From contig CADAPN010000070.1 of the NCBI GenBank assembly GCA_902789835.1, forward strand, positions 1 through 16,248: DNA of 16,248 nt, in the 5' to 3' direction. Of this stretch, positions 6,468 to 15,700 are shown piece by piece. The stretch is from Oscillospiraceae bacterium. Lineage in GTDB: Bacteria > Bacillota_A > Clostridia > Oscillospirales > Oscillospiraceae. A program made the position numbers and the translations under genes. The first letter of the stretch is position 1; the number at the start of each line of letters is the position of its first letter. Under the pieces are notes generated by a model. That model ran no database searches and was not told where the DNA came from. It saw nothing but the letters and a program-made list of their open reading frames with translations.

Positions 6468-6746
6468 AACAAAACAAAGAAGTCAGAACTTCTTAAAAAG
6501 CACCCGACGAAGTGGGGTTGGGTGAGCTCCATTGAGGATCAGGATAGCGACATTCCAACACAAGAGGGTCTCACTTACGAGACATGCGCGAGCCGCAGAT
6601 GATGATGTTTGAGAAGTGATTGCAGGAATGACGCAATGGGGACAGCCGGAAGAAAGCGAGGTCTCAGGATGTTAGATACGAAAAATTCAGAGAAGTAAGC
6701 CCTGATTGTGCGAATGGATGTTGCAGTCGGGGCTTACTTCTTTTTT
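6468..6746 (+). ncRNA. Putative structured small RNA, about 280 nt
   Basis: Between a sigma-A-like promoter and an intrinsic terminator lies a stretch with no supported gene but several local hairpins. These are AAGAAGT/ACTTCTT (6477-6494), CACCCGAC/GTTGGGTG with one G-U pair (6501-6524), GTCTC/GAGAC (6568-6583), ATTGC/GCAAT (6619-6637), then the terminator stem. A second GTCTC near 6661 could compete for GAGAC. I compared it by eye with 6S RNA, tmRNA, RNase P, SRP RNA, T-box and the common riboswitches and recognised none. It might be a new RNA, a lineage-specific regulator, or a decayed sequence with chance pairing. Confidence 0.35.
6692..6746 (+). terminator. Plus-strand intrinsic terminator
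   Basis: GAAGTAAGCCC (6692-6702) pairs perfectly with GGGCTTACTTC (6730-6740) and is followed by six T residues (6741-6746). The 27-nt loop can fold further (GA/TC, TGC/GCA). On the minus strand no T-run follows, so it serves plus-strand RNA, although no plus-strand gene precedes it. Confidence 0.8.
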
Positions 6747-6786
6747 GTCTTGCGTATCGCATTCATGAGCTTCCGTTGTCGTTTGT

Positions 6787-6808
6787 GCCGCCGAAGGGCG
6801 GCTTTTTT
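6787..6808 (+). terminator. Second plus-strand intrinsic terminator
   Basis: GCCGCC (6787-6792), loop GAAG, GGCGGC (6797-6802) and six T residues form a textbook terminator 40 nt beyond the previous one. It has the right form for the plus strand only. It may act as a back-up stop for the small RNA or protect the convergent rpsU unit. Confidence 0.75.
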
Positions 6809-6910
6809 GTTTTCTGTTTTGTCGGATAAACGGCTCCCGTTCTCTGGAAGATTCCCCGCAGGAAATCCCGGGCAGCGGTCAGGAGCCTTCCTGCTTTCAG
6901 CCCGGATATG

Positions 6911-6958
6911 AAGAAGCCCCGAAAGTTCAGGAACACCTGACACTCTCGGGGACTTCTT
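6911..6958 (-). terminator. Terminator of rpsU
   Basis: A long interrupted stem (AAGAAG-CCCCGA-AGT-CAGG paired with CCTG-ACT-TCGGGG-CTTCTT, loop of about 4 nt) starts 9 nt beyond the rpsU stop. The U-rich end forms part of the stem, so the tract is short (TTCTT). Confidence 0.65.
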
Positions 6959-6967
6959 TAGAAAGGA

Positions 6968-7153
6968 TTAGTAGTAACGCTTATTTTTATTCTTGCGCGC
7001 AGCTTCCGATTTCTTGCGGCGCTTTACGCTCGGGCTCTGGTAATATTCCTTCTTGCGCAGATCGGCCAGGACGCCGGACTTCGCGCAGCTGCGTTTGAAT
7101 CTCTTCAACGCATTGTCCAGAGACTCGTTCTCCTTCACGTAAATTTCAGACAC
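6968..7153 (-). CDS. rpsU: 30S ribosomal protein bS21
   Basis: This 61-aa basic protein is bS21 of the small subunit, which lies near the anti-Shine-Dalgarno end of 16S rRNA and helps initiation. The sequence [20 protein letters not shown]...CAKSGVL is the family signature, and the tail [20 protein letters not shown] is typical for Firmicutes. The start is GTG 7153, seven bases after GGGAGG; a longer in-frame start at 7180 would sit ahead of that site and add residues not found in the family. It lies 66 nt behind leuS but has its own consensus promoter and its own terminator. Confidence 0.95.
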   Translation of the reverse strand: MSEIYVKENESLDNALKRFKRSCAKSGVLADLRKKEYYQSPSVKRRKKSEAARKNKNKRYY

Positions 7154-7187
7154 TGATTTCCCTCCCTCCCTTGGCTTCAACAGAGGT

Positions 7188-7216
7188 ATTATAACGGTTC
7201 AGACGTGGTTTGTCAA
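7188..7216 (-). promoter_or_regulatory. Consensus sigma-A promoter of rpsU
   Basis: The minus strand has a perfect TTGACA (7211-7216), a 17-nt spacer and a perfect TATAAT (7188-7193). The -35 lies immediately downstream of the leuS stop codon. This gives bS21 strong expression independent of leuS, as expected for an abundant ribosomal protein. Confidence 0.88.
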
Positions 7217-7219
7217 CAA

Positions 7220-9727
7220 TCAGTTTTCTTTTTTCAGAATAAGATTGATGATTCTGTTTTTCACCACGATGGTCTTGACCAGTTTCATTCCGGCCATCTG
7301 ACGCTGGATCTTTTCATCGGCCAGAGCGGCGGCGATGACCGTCTCCTCATCGGCGTCGTTGGACACCACGATGGTGCTGCGGAGCTTGCCGTTGACCTGG
7401 ACGGCCATCTCGTGCTCGGCGTCGACGGTCTTCTTCTCGTCATACTCCGGCCAAGACATCTGCATGGCCATCTTGCCTTCCGCGGCGGCAAAGCCGGTCT
7501 GCTCCCACATTTCCTCGGCGAGGTGCGGTGCAAAGGGGCTCAGCATCAGGATCAGGGGCTTGAGGTCGCCCTTGGTGCAGCCGTTGGTATAATAGGCATT
7601 GACCAGGGTCATGAGCGCGGCGATGGCGGTGTTCATCTTGAGGTCAAGGATGTCGTCGCCGACCTTCTTGATCGTCTTGTGGATCAGGGCCTCGTTCTTC
7701 GGCGTCACGGCCTGGTCGTCCCTGACCAGCTCCAGCAGGTTCCAGCAGCGGTCGAGGAAGCGCTTGGAGCCCTTCACGGCTTCATCCGACCAGGTGGCAG
7801 TCTTCTCAAAGTCGCCGATGAACATGATATACACGCGCATCGTGTCGGTGCCGTATTCCTTGATGACATCATCCGGGTTCACGACGTTGCCGAGGGACTT
7901 GGACATCTTGACCGAGGTGCGAAAGGCTTCGCTGCCGTAATGGTCGATCAGAGCCTGCTTCTCTTCTTCGGTCTCGGCATAGCCGACATAATGCGGGTTG
8001 CGGCCGAGGATCATGCCGTGGGAGGTACGCTTGGCATAGGGCTCCTTGGTGTGGACCACGCCGATGTCATAGAGGAACTTGTGCCAGAAGCGGCTGTACA
8101 GCAGGTGGAGCGTGGTATGCTCCATGCCGCCGTTGTACCAGTCGACCGGCCCCCAATATTCCTCGGCTTCCTTGGAGAAGGGCGCTTCGTCGTTGTTCGG
8201 ATCCATATAGCGCAGATAGTACCAGCAGGAGCCGGCCCAGTTGGGCATGGTGTCGGTCTCGCGCTTGGCCGGGCCGCCGCACTTCGGGCAGGTGGTGTTG
8301 ACCCAGTCGGTCATCTTGGCCAGGGGGCTTTCACCGTCGTCGGTGGGCTCATAGCTCTCCACGTTGGGCAGAACCAGGGGCAGCTCGCTCTCATCCAGGG
8401 GAACCCAGCCGCACTTCTCGCAGTTGACCAGGGGGATCGGTTCGCCCCAGTAGCGCTGACGGGAGAAGACCCAGTCGCGCAGCTTGTAATTGACCTTTTC
8501 CTTGCCGTAGCCCTGCTCCACGACGTATTTCTTCATGGCGGGGATGGCCTCTCTCACGGTCATGCCGTTGAGGAAGCCGGAATTGACCATAACGGCGCTG
8601 TCGTCCTTGGCGACAAAAGCTTCTTTGGTGATATCGCCGCCGCTGACAACCTCAACGATGGGCAGGCCGAACTTGGTTGCAAACTCCCAGTCGCGCTGGT
8701 CGTGACCCGGTACGCCCATGACGATACCGGTACCGTAACCCATGAGGACGTAGTCGGAGACAAACATCGGAACAACCTTGCCGGTGGCCGGGTTGGTCAC
8801 CTCAATGCCCTTCAGCAGGACACCGGTCTTTTCCTTGTTCAGTTCGCCGCGCTCGAAATCGGACTTCTTTGCCGCGGCAGCCTGATAAGCCGTGACCTCA
8901 TCCCAGTTCTCGATCTGATCCTTCCACTTCGGAAGAAGCGGATGCTCCGGGGAGATGACCATATAGGTCACGCCGAAGAGGGTGTCGGCACGGGTGGTGT
9001 AGACGGTCACATCGTCCGGCGTATTGGTCTTGAAGGTGACCTCGCAGCCGGTGGAACGGCCGATCCAGTTCTTCTGCTGAATCTTGACGCGCTCAATATA
9101 ATCCAGATCGTCCAGATCGTCGATCAGGCGATCGGCATAGGCGGTGATGCGAAGCATCCACTGGCTCTTTTCCTTGCGGACAACCTCGCCGCCGCAGCGC
9201 TCGCACACACCGTCGACGACTTCCTCGTTTGCAAGGCCAACCTTGCAGCTGGTGCACCAGTTGATGGGCATGGTGGTCTTGTAGGCCAGACCGTGCTTGA
9301 ACATCTGCAGGAAGATCCACTGAGTCCACTTGTAGTAGTTGGGATCGGACGTATTGACAACACGGTCCCAGTCGAAACCGTAGCCCAGCATCTTGAGCTG
9401 GCGGGTGAAGTTGGCGATGTTGTCTCGCGTAACAATTGAGGGGTGAATATGGTTCTTGATGGCGAAGTTCTCGGTCGGGAGGCCGAAGGCGTCATAGCCG
9501 ATGGGGAAAATGACGTTGTAGCCGTCCATGCGCTTCTTGCGCGTGATGATGTCCATTGCGGTGAAGGGACGCGGGTGACCGACATGGAGGCCGGCGGCGC
9601 TGGGATACGGGAACTCAATCAGGCCGTAGAACTTGGGTCTGGGGTCTCCCGTGATCGCGGCATAGGGTTTGGTTTCTTCCCACTTATCCTGCCATTTCTT
9701 CTCAACAGCAGCAAAATCGTACTTCAT
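7220..9727 (-). CDS. leuS: Leucyl-tRNA synthetase
   Basis: This 835-aa class I synthetase charges tRNA-Leu. The HIGH motif is HVGH at residues 48-51 ([13 protein letters not shown]), and KMSKS is at about 607-611 ([15 protein letters not shown]). The CP1 editing domain carries the threonine-rich TTRADTLFG, and Cys pairs (CTSC ... CERCGG; CEKCG ... CPKCGG) mark zinc-binding inserts as in other bacterial LeuRS. The [12 protein letters not shown] block and the C-terminal domain ([11 protein letters not shown]...) are both present, so the enzyme is complete. The start is ATG 9727 ([13 protein letters not shown]); the nearest ribosome site, GAGGTG, is an unusually long 11 nt upstream. The leader upstream carries tandem repeats with near-copies of this start region. 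I see no T-box in the leader, although many Firmicute leuS genes have one. Codon use matches the housekeeping cluster. Confidence 0.98.
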   Translation of the reverse strand: MKYDFAAVEKKWQDKWEETKPYAAITGDPRPKFYGLIEFPYPSAAGLHVGHPRPFTAMDIITRKKRMDGYNVIFPIGYDAFGLPTENFAIKNHIHPSIVTRDNIANFTRQLKMLGYGFDWDRVVNTSDPNYYKWTQWIFLQMFKHGLAYKTTMPINWCTSCKVGLANEEVVDGVCERCGGEVVRKEKSQWMLRITAYADRLIDDLDDLDYIERVKIQQKNWIGRSTGCEVTFKTNTPDDVTVYTTRADTLFGVTYMVISPEHPLLPKWKDQIENWDEVTAYQAAAAKKSDFERGELNKEKTGVLLKGIEVTNPATGKVVPMFVSDYVLMGYGTGIVMGVPGHDQRDWEFATKFGLPIVEVVSGGDITKEAFVAKDDSAVMVNSGFLNGMTVREAIPAMKKYVVEQGYGKEKVNYKLRDWVFSRQRYWGEPIPLVNCEKCGWVPLDESELPLVLPNVESYEPTDDGESPLAKMTDWVNTTCPKCGGPAKRETDTMPNWAGSCWYYLRYMDPNNDEAPFSKEAEEYWGPVDWYNGGMEHTTLHLLYSRFWHKFLYDIGVVHTKEPYAKRTSHGMILGRNPHYVGYAETEEEKQALIDHYGSEAFRTSVKMSKSLGNVVNPDDVIKEYGTDTMRVYIMFIGDFEKTATWSDEAVKGSKRFLDRCWNLLELVRDDQAVTPKNEALIHKTIKKVGDDILDLKMNTAIAALMTLVNAYYTNGCTKGDLKPLILMLSPFAPHLAEEMWEQTGFAAAEGKMAMQMSWPEYDEKKTVDAEHEMAVQVNGKLRSTIVVSNDADEETVIAAALADEKIQRQMAGMKLVKTIVVKNRIINLILKKEN

Positions 9728-9766
9728 TTTTATACATACACCTCGAATATGAAAGGATATAAACCT

Positions 9767-9828
9767 CCCGCCCGAAGGGCGGGTGGTTGATGGTAAAGGC
9801 AGCAAAATCGTAATCAGATTTCTGTATG
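9767..9828. repeat. leuS leader direct repeat, copy nearest leuS
   Basis: This 62-nt unit is nearly identical to 9850-9910, with six differences. It consists of a GC hairpin (CCCGCCC, GAA, GGGCGGG at 9767-9783), a linker, then AAATC(N7)GATTT, which can form a second small stem. On the minus strand it reads AAATCTGATTACGATTT followed by TGCTGC, close to the leuS start AAATGAAGTACGATTT followed by TGCTGC. Confidence 0.85.
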
Positions 9829-9849
9829 CCTCTCATGCCTGATCTATCC

Positions 9850-9910
9850 CCCGCCCGAAGGGCGGGTGTTTGATGGCAAAGGCAGTAAATCGTAATTAGA
9901 TTTCTGTCTG
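9850..9910. repeat. leuS leader direct repeat, distal copy
   Basis: This is the second copy of the unit at 9767-9828, 61 nt, separated from it by 21 nt. The GC hairpin (9850-9866) is conserved exactly. The differences lie in the linker and the AT stem, whose pairing (AAATC/GATTT) is kept. Confidence 0.85.
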
Positions 9911-9918
9911 TACGTATG

Positions 9919-9957
9919 CCGGAAGCGTTCCGGATTGGCAGCCCCTTATCAGGGGCT
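9919..9957 (-). terminator. Twin hairpins at the end of rsfS
   Basis: AGCCCCT/AGGGGCT (9940-9957, loop TATC) overlaps the rsfS stop codon, and CCGGAA/TTCCGG (9919-9933) follows it. Neither is followed by a T-run on the minus strand. They may reduce read-through from the smc cluster into leuS, but are not classical terminators. Confidence 0.35.
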
Positions 9958-10308
9958 CGGAAGGGATGAGGGCGTCACCGCCTCTGCATCGCTCCACAGC
10001 CGCTCCAGATCATAGAACTTTCTGGCTTCATCGGTAAAGATGTGAACGATCACACTGCCGAAATCCATCAGGACCCAGATATCCGAGCGGAGACCTTCTC
10101 TCCGGATCGGCGGCTCTCCGGCTTCGGAGAGCTGCTTGTCCACTTCGTCGACAAGAGCCTTGATGTGGGTGGAGGAACTGCCGTTGCAGATTACAAAGTA
10201 GTCTGCCAGAACCGTATGCTCCGCCGTCTTCAGGATTTTAACGTCTTTTGCTTTCTTGTCTTCCAATGCGCGATAGGCGACAGCTGTGATTTCTTCCGGT
10301 GTCAACAT
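9949..10308 (-). CDS. rsfS: Ribosomal silencing factor RsfS
   Basis: This 119-aa protein is RsfS (YbeB/DUF143 family), which binds uL14 on the 50S subunit and blocks subunit joining when nutrients are scarce. Signature stretches are DVKILKTAEHTVLADYFVIC, GSSSTHIKALVDEV, RREGLRSDIWVLMDFG and VIVHIFTDEARKFYDLERLW. The start is ATG 10308, with AAGGAG eight bases upstream; that site lies inside the end of the nadD-yqeK gene, whose stop is 1 nt away, so the two are coupled. The neighbour nadD is its usual partner across bacteria. The last residues (TPSSLPSP) are an ordinary variable tail. Confidence 0.95.
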   Translation of the reverse strand: MLTPEEITAVAYRALEDKKAKDVKILKTAEHTVLADYFVICNGSSSTHIKALVDEVDKQLSEAGEPPIRREGLRSDIWVLMDFGSVIVHIFTDEARKFYDLERLWSDAEAVTPSSLPSP

Positions 10309-10309
10309 A

Positions 10310-11518
10310 TCAGTCTCTCCTTTCTGAAATGCGCTCTTCATACCAGGCGCAGGCGGTTATCGTGTCGATATACGGTTCCTCTCCGTGAGAGCGAACCTCC
10401 TCAATGGTCATCTGCAGTCCGAGAAGCATGGCGCGGTCCAGGTCCTCATAGGCCAGTTCCCGAAGCGCATCCACGCCGGGAAAGTCTCTGGTGGGCTCAA
10501 TATAATCGGCCAGGTAGATAATCTTCTCCAGGAGCGTCATATCGGCCTTGCCGGTGGTATGCCAGCGGATCGCTTCATATACGGGATCACGGACCCCGAA
10601 AAGCTCCTTCGCAACTGCGGCGCCCGTCTTCGCGTGCAGCAGCTTCGGCGTTGCGCGCTCGGCGCTGTCGCAAATAATAGCATATTTTTCACACAAGTTC
10701 AACTGTTCTTCATGAGAAAGACGTTTGGTAATATCATGAAGAATCCCCGCCTCGGCGGCGGTCTCCGGATCCTCGCCCCAGCGGCGCGCCAGTTCGATGG
10801 CTTCGCTCTCACAGCCGGCCACATGGGCGATGCGCCGTTCATCCAGCATGGTGTACGCCCGCTCTCTCAGCCAGCTCAGTTCCGGGGCCGCATCATAGAA
10901 ACGGTTTCGGATGATGGCGGCATAGGCCTCCTCGTGGATGGACTCCGCCCCGAGACGCCGGCGCAGCATCCCGCGCAGCTCGGTGGAGCTCATCGGCAGC
11001 GGCGCGTGCTCCAGCAGGATGATCTCCGCGCCGTAGCAGCTTCGAAGATGTTCCGCCGCTTCCCGAAGTTTCTCCTCGTCCTCAAGGTCCCTCGCCAGGG
11101 CGGCGATGCGGCAATGCGCCAGCAGGTACTCGAAGTGGTACCACTCCTCGAACGTGAGGATCATGTCGGTTCCGACCACCAGGGTCAGGCTTGCGCCGGG
11201 ATAACGCTCCTGCAGCTCCAACACCGTGTCATAGGTGTAGCTTTTTCCGTTCCGCTCCAGCTCCAGGGCCGAAACCTCCACCCGGTCCAGATCCCCGAAG
11301 GTCATCCGACAGAGCTCAAGGCGCTGCTCCGGGGTCGGGCTCCCCTCTTCCATTTCCTTGTGCGGCGGTTCGTGATCGGGCATGATCAGCAGCAGATCCG
11401 GATTCAGCGTATCCAGCGCCGTAATCACCGCCTCGCGGTGCCCGAGATGCGGCGGATTGAAGCTTCCGCCGTAAACGGCAATTTCCATGCCTGTTCTGTC
11501 TTCTGAGCCGTCGTTCAT
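10310..11518 (-). CDS. nadD-yqeK: Fused NadD-YqeK: NaMN adenylyltransferase + HD-domain Ap4A hydrolase
   Basis: One 402-aa reading frame holds two proteins usually encoded side by side. Residues 11-205 are NadD, which joins ATP and nicotinate mononucleotide to make deamido-NAD: GGSFNPPHLGH (17-27) is the nucleotidyltransferase motif and MSSTELR (176-182) the second signature. Residues 215-395 are YqeK, an HD-domain enzyme that hydrolyses diadenosine tetraphosphate: the metal-ligand series is H232, HD at 261-262, H295, H320 and D338 (YLADYIEPTR). All key residues appear intact in both halves, with no stop or start site between. The start is ATG 11518, which overlaps the yhbY stop (ATGA) and has AGGA upstream; a Met at residue 11 has no good site. 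The fusion joins NAD synthesis to Ap4A removal in one polypeptide. Confidence 0.95.
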   Translation of the reverse strand: MNDGSEDRTGMEIAVYGGSFNPPHLGHREAVITALDTLNPDLLLIMPDHEPPHKEMEEGSPTPEQRLELCRMTFGDLDRVEVSALELERNGKSYTYDTVLELQERYPGASLTLVVGTDMILTFEEWYHFEYLLAHCRIAALARDLEDEEKLREAAEHLRSCYGAEIILLEHAPLPMSSTELRGMLRRRLGAESIHEEAYAAIIRNRFYDAAPELSWLRERAYTMLDERRIAHVAGCESEAIELARRWGEDPETAAEAGILHDITKRLSHEEQLNLCEKYAIICDSAERATPKLLHAKTGAAVAKELFGVRDPVYEAIRWHTTGKADMTLLEKIIYLADYIEPTRDFPGVDALRELAYEDLDRAMLLGLQMTIEEVRSHGEEPYIDTITACAWYEERISERRD

Positions 11519-11781
11519 TCCGGTTTCCTGCGGTAGAGCACGAACTTAGTTCCGATTGCCTGCACCGCTTCGGCGCCGAGGGCTTCGGCCAGCTGTTCAC
11601 AGGCTTCCCGTGCAGTCAGCATGCTGCTCTCCAGGACTTTTCCCTTCACCAGCTCCCGCGCGGTCAGGGCTGCGTCCACAGATGCGACAACGTTCTCGGT
11701 AATGCCGCTCTTTCCAATCTGGACAATGGTGTCTGCCGTTGAAGCAAGGCCCTTCAGCCTTGCACGTTCCTTGCTTGTCAT
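11515..11781 (-). CDS. yhbY: YhbY family RNA-binding protein (CRM domain)
   Basis: This 88-aa protein is a single CRS1-YhbY (CRM) domain, an RNA-binding fold associated with pre-50S ribosomal particles. The family pattern is clear: LKGLASTADTIVQIGKSGIT with the GKSG loop, LTARELVKGKVLESS, and the closing strand AVQAIGTKFVLYRRKPE. The start is ATG 11781, with GAGGAG about nine bases upstream; an in-frame start further out would overlap ftsY. It begins 16 nt after ftsY and overlaps nadD-yqeK by four bases. This matches the yhbY-nadD-yqeK-rsfS order of many Firmicutes. Confidence 0.93.
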   Translation of the reverse strand: MTSKERARLKGLASTADTIVQIGKSGITENVVASVDAALTARELVKGKVLESSMLTAREACEQLAEALGAEAVQAIGTKFVLYRRKPE

Positions 11782-11797
11782 ACCGGGCTTCTCCTCT

Positions 11798-12703
11798 TTA
11801 TTCTTTGAACAGCGCTTCGACAAAGTTCTTTCCGTCGAACGGGATCAGATCGTCGATGCCCTCGCCGACGCCGACATACTTCACCGGAAGCTTGCACTCG
11901 TTGGCAATGGCAAAGACGATGCCGCCCTTGGCCGTACCGTCAAGCTTGGTCAGGACGATGCCGGTAATGCCGCAGGTCTCAAGAAACTGCTTGGCCTGCA
12001 GCAGGCCGTTCTGGCCGGTGGTCGCGTCAAGCACCATCAGTGTCTCTACATCGGCATCCGGGAGCTCCCGGTCGATGATGCGGCGGATCTTGTTCAGCTC
12101 GTTCATGAGGTTGGCCTTGTTGTGCAGACGTCCCGCGGTGTCAATGAGGATCACGTCGGTTCCGCGGGCCTTGGCCGCGCAGATTCCGTCATAGACCACG
12201 GCCGCGGGGTCGCTTCCCTCTTCGTGGCGGACAAAGTCCGCCCCGGAGCGCTCCGCCCAGATGCCCAGCTGCTCCGCCGCCGCGGCACGGAAGGTGTCGC
12301 CCGCGCAGAGCATGACTTTCTTTCCGGAATCAATCAGCTGGTGGGCGAGCTTTCCGATGGTGGTGGTCTTGCCGACGCCGTTCACGCCAACCATCAGGAT
12401 GACGGAAGGCTTGGTCGTCAGCTTCAGCTCCGTTTCTCCCACATCCAGAAGTCCCGTGAGGATCTTGATGAGGCCCTCGCGGGCTTCTTCCCCCTTGCGG
12501 TAACGGTCTTCCCATGTTTTCCTGTGCATGAGATAGTCCACGCGCTCCGCCGTTTCCATCCCGGCGTCCGAGAGGATCAGCATCTCTTCCAGATTCTCAT
12601 AGAATTCTTCGCTGTCCGGGGCATAGCCCTGAAACAGCTCTTCCAGATCGATCTGCTGTCTGGTCTTTCCGAGGCCTCCGAACAGCTTGTCAAACAGTCC
12701 CAT
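11798..12703 (-). CDS. ftsY: Signal recognition particle receptor FtsY
   Basis: This 301-aa SRP GTPase docks ribosome-SRP complexes at the membrane for co-translational insertion. The GTPase motifs are complete: GVNGVGKT (106-113), DTFRAAA (136-142), DTAGR (188-192), TKLDG (252-256) and GVGE (278-281). An N domain of about 100 residues precedes them, starting MGLFDKLFGGLGKTR. The long acidic A domain of E. coli FtsY is absent, as is usual in Firmicutes; the short amphipathic start would provide membrane contact. AGGAG inside the end of smc lies five bases before ATG 12703, and the smc stop is 2 nt away, so the two genes are translationally linked. Confidence 0.98.
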   Translation of the reverse strand: MGLFDKLFGGLGKTRQQIDLEELFQGYAPDSEEFYENLEEMLILSDAGMETAERVDYLMHRKTWEDRYRKGEEAREGLIKILTGLLDVGETELKLTTKPSVILMVGVNGVGKTTTIGKLAHQLIDSGKKVMLCAGDTFRAAAAEQLGIWAERSGADFVRHEEGSDPAAVVYDGICAAKARGTDVILIDTAGRLHNKANLMNELNKIRRIIDRELPDADVETLMVLDATTGQNGLLQAKQFLETCGITGIVLTKLDGTAKGGIVFAIANECKLPVKYVGVGEGIDDLIPFDGKNFVEALFKE

Positions 12704-12705
12704 AA

Positions 12706-15700
12706 TTACTCCTCTATTGTCTTCTTTGCCGCCTCAAGGTCCAGACTAAGGACCGTGGAGACGCCTTTTTCCTGCATGGTCACCCCGTAGAGCATATCCG
12801 CTTCTTCCATGGTTCCGCGGCGGTGCGTGATGACCAGAAACTGTGTTTTATCTGCAAAATGCCGCATATACTGCGCATAGCGGCTGACGTTTTCCTCATC
12901 CAGCGCCGCTTCGATCTCGTCCATGATGCAGAAGGGTGTGGGACGCACCTTCAGGATTGCAAAATAGAGCGCAATCGCAACGAAGGCTTTTTCTCCGCCG
13001 GAGAGCAGGCTGATGGTCGAAACCGCCTTGCCCGGCGGCTGAACCCGGATGTCGATGCCGCAGTTCAGGACGTCATTCTCATCCTCGAGAACCAGCGCCG
13101 CCTTGCCGCCGCCGAAGAGGTCCCGGAAGGTATCCCGGAAGCATTCGTCGATTCGGCGGAAGCGTTCGACGAAGATGGTTTCCATGTCATGGGTGATGTC
13201 GCGGATCACGCCGACGAGTTCGTTCTTCGCCTTCTCCACGTCGTCCCGCTGCTCCCGCAGGAATTCGTAGCGGGTATTAACCCGTTCATACTCCTCGATG
13301 GCCCCGAGGTTCGGGGTGCCGAGCGCGTTCATCTGCCGGCGCAGATCGGTAATCTCCTTGTTGGCCTTCTGCAGGTTCTCCACCGGCTGGCGCAGGGTCT
13401 GGGCCGCCGTGTGGCTGAGTTCATAGCTGTCCCAGAGTTTGTCGATAATCTGCTTCTCTTCCAGATCGGCGGTGACCTTTTTCTGCTCCGCGCGGGAGAC
13501 CCGGCGTTCCAGGTCGTTGATGTCGGCGTTGAGCTGCTGGGCCAGCTTGTCCGTCTTGGTCCGCTTCCCTTCCAGCTCCAGCTTTTCGTCGCTGATTCTG
13601 CGGATCTCCGCCTTCTCGCGGTCCACATCCGCCTGGATCGTCTTTTTCTGTTCCAGCTTCTCTTTCAGGCGCTCCCGGAAGCTCTCCGTCTGGCGTTCCG
13701 CCGCCGCGATGGTGCTGCGCCGCAGGTCGCTGTCCCCGTCAATGGCATTGAGCAATACCGTAAACTGCTGGGTCGAGGCATCCACCGAGCGCCGTTCGGC
13801 ATCCAGCGCCGCCATATCCTGAAGCAGGCGGCTCTGGTCTTCCTGGGCCATGGAGAGCTCATACTGAAGCTTCTCTGTGGCGCGGCGGGTATTGTCCAGC
13901 AGTTCCTGCGCGTTTTCCTGCTTTTTCTGCAGGTGCAGAAGATCCTGCTTCAGCTGTTCAAGTTCGCTTGCCCGAGACAGGATTCCGCTGCTGCGGATGC
14001 TGCTTCCGCCGGTCATGGAGCCGCCGGAATGAATCATCTGTCCGTCCAGCGTGACAATGCGCAGGCGGTTCCCGCTGGTCTTCGACATGCGAATCGCATC
14101 GGAGAGCCGTTCGGCAATCACGGTCTTGCCCAGCAGGTTCAGGATGATCTGCTCGTACTTGGGATCGTAGTCCACAAGTTCCGAGGCCAGTCCCACGAAG
14201 CCGGGATCCCGCTCCGGAACCTCCTGAAGCCTGCTGCCGCGGATGGTATCCAGCGGAAGGAAGGTCGCGCGGCCGGCATCCTGTCGCTGGAGCATTTCAA
14301 TCGCCAGGCGCGCGTCATTCTGCGTGCCGACGACGATGTTCTGTCCGGCGCTGCCGAGGGCGGTTTCGATGGCGAGGGCCAGCTCCCCATCCGTTCGGAT
14401 GAGGCCGGACACCGGGCCGTAAATCGCCCGGAGGGTGCCGCGGTTTGCTTCCCGCATGACGGACTTGACCGCTTTGGAATAGCCTTCAAAATCCCGCTGC
14501 ATATCGCTCAGGATCCGCACGCGCGCTTCGGCGCTGTTGCGTTCCACCGTTGCGGCGTTAAACTGGTCCGTCTGCTGCTTCAGCATGGCCTCGCGGCTGC
14601 TCAGCTTCATCTGGCAGCCCTTCAGGACGTTTTCCGCCTCCTGCATCCGACCGGCCAGATTTTCCTTTTCTTCCTCGATCTCCCGGATCCGCTCCTGTCC
14701 GTGGCGGATTTCGGATCGGATCTCCTCCACGCGGCTGCGCTGCTGTTCCAGATCCTTCTGGATCCGCTGAACATTTTCGATGCTGCTTTCGATATTGGCG
14801 TTCAGCACCGCCGCTTCCGCCTCACAGGTCGAGAGCCTCGCTTCCGCGGCCGAGAGGCGCTCCCGCGCTTCCTCGGACTCCACATCCTTCCGGTGCATGC
14901 GCTCGGTCAGGCTGTCGCCCGAGACATAGACCGAATCCAGCTCCGCCTTGGCACGGGTCAGCTCTTCGGAAAGCTGCTCATACTCCTGTCGGACCGCTTC
15001 GGACTGTGCCCGCAGTTTGTCCAGCGTGGCCAGCCACACGGAAATCTCCCGGATGCGGAGCTCGTCGCGCAGCACCAGGTATTTCTTTGCCTTTTCGGAC
15101 TGCTCCTTCAACGGGCCGACCTGGAGCTCCAGTTCTTCAATTTTGTCGTTGATGCGGACGAGATTCTCTTCCGTCTTTTCCAGCTTGCGCTCGGCTTCTT
15201 CTTTCCGATAGCGGTAGCGGGAAATCCCGGCAGCCTCTTCAAAGACTTCCCGACGGTCCGTGCTCTTGGTGGAGATGATATCGGCAATCTTCCCCTGGCC
15301 GATGATGGAGTAGCCGTCGCGGCCGAGGCCCGTGTCCATCAGGAGGCCGTTGATGTCCTTCAGGCGGACCGGTTCCTTGTTGATATAATATTCGCTCTCG
15401 CCGCTGCGATAGTAGCGGCGGGTGAGCATAAGCTCACTGCCTTCCGTCTCAAAGAGGTGTTCCGAGTTATCGAGAATCAGGGAAACCTGTGCAAATCCCA
15501 TTGGGGAGCGCACTTCGGTTCCGCCGAAGATGACATCCTCCATCTTATTGCCGCGCAGGGCCTTGGTACGCTGTTCCCCCATGACCCAGAGAACCGCGTC
15601 GGAGATGTTGGACTTGCCCGAACCGTTGGGACCCACGATGGCCGTGATGTCCTTCTCGAAGGTGAGGCGGGTCTTGTCCGCGAAACTCTTGAACCCTTGT

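Noticed and set aside
6734..6943. Short basic open frame on the minus strand behind rpsU
   Set aside because: It starts within the rpsU terminator, runs through both plus-strand terminators, lacks a ribosome site, and its Lys/Arg content follows from the T-runs and GC hairpins.
7205..9439. Very long open frame on the plus strand opposite leuS
   Set aside because: It is fully antisense to an unmistakable LeuRS, has no family features (low-complexity His/Gly/Leu/Val-rich protein), and arises from the third-position GC bias of the real gene.
9767..9910. CRISPR array
   Set aside because: Only two units, each 61-62 nt with internal hairpins and mutations, a 21-nt gap, and no cas genes; it fits a leader repeat better.
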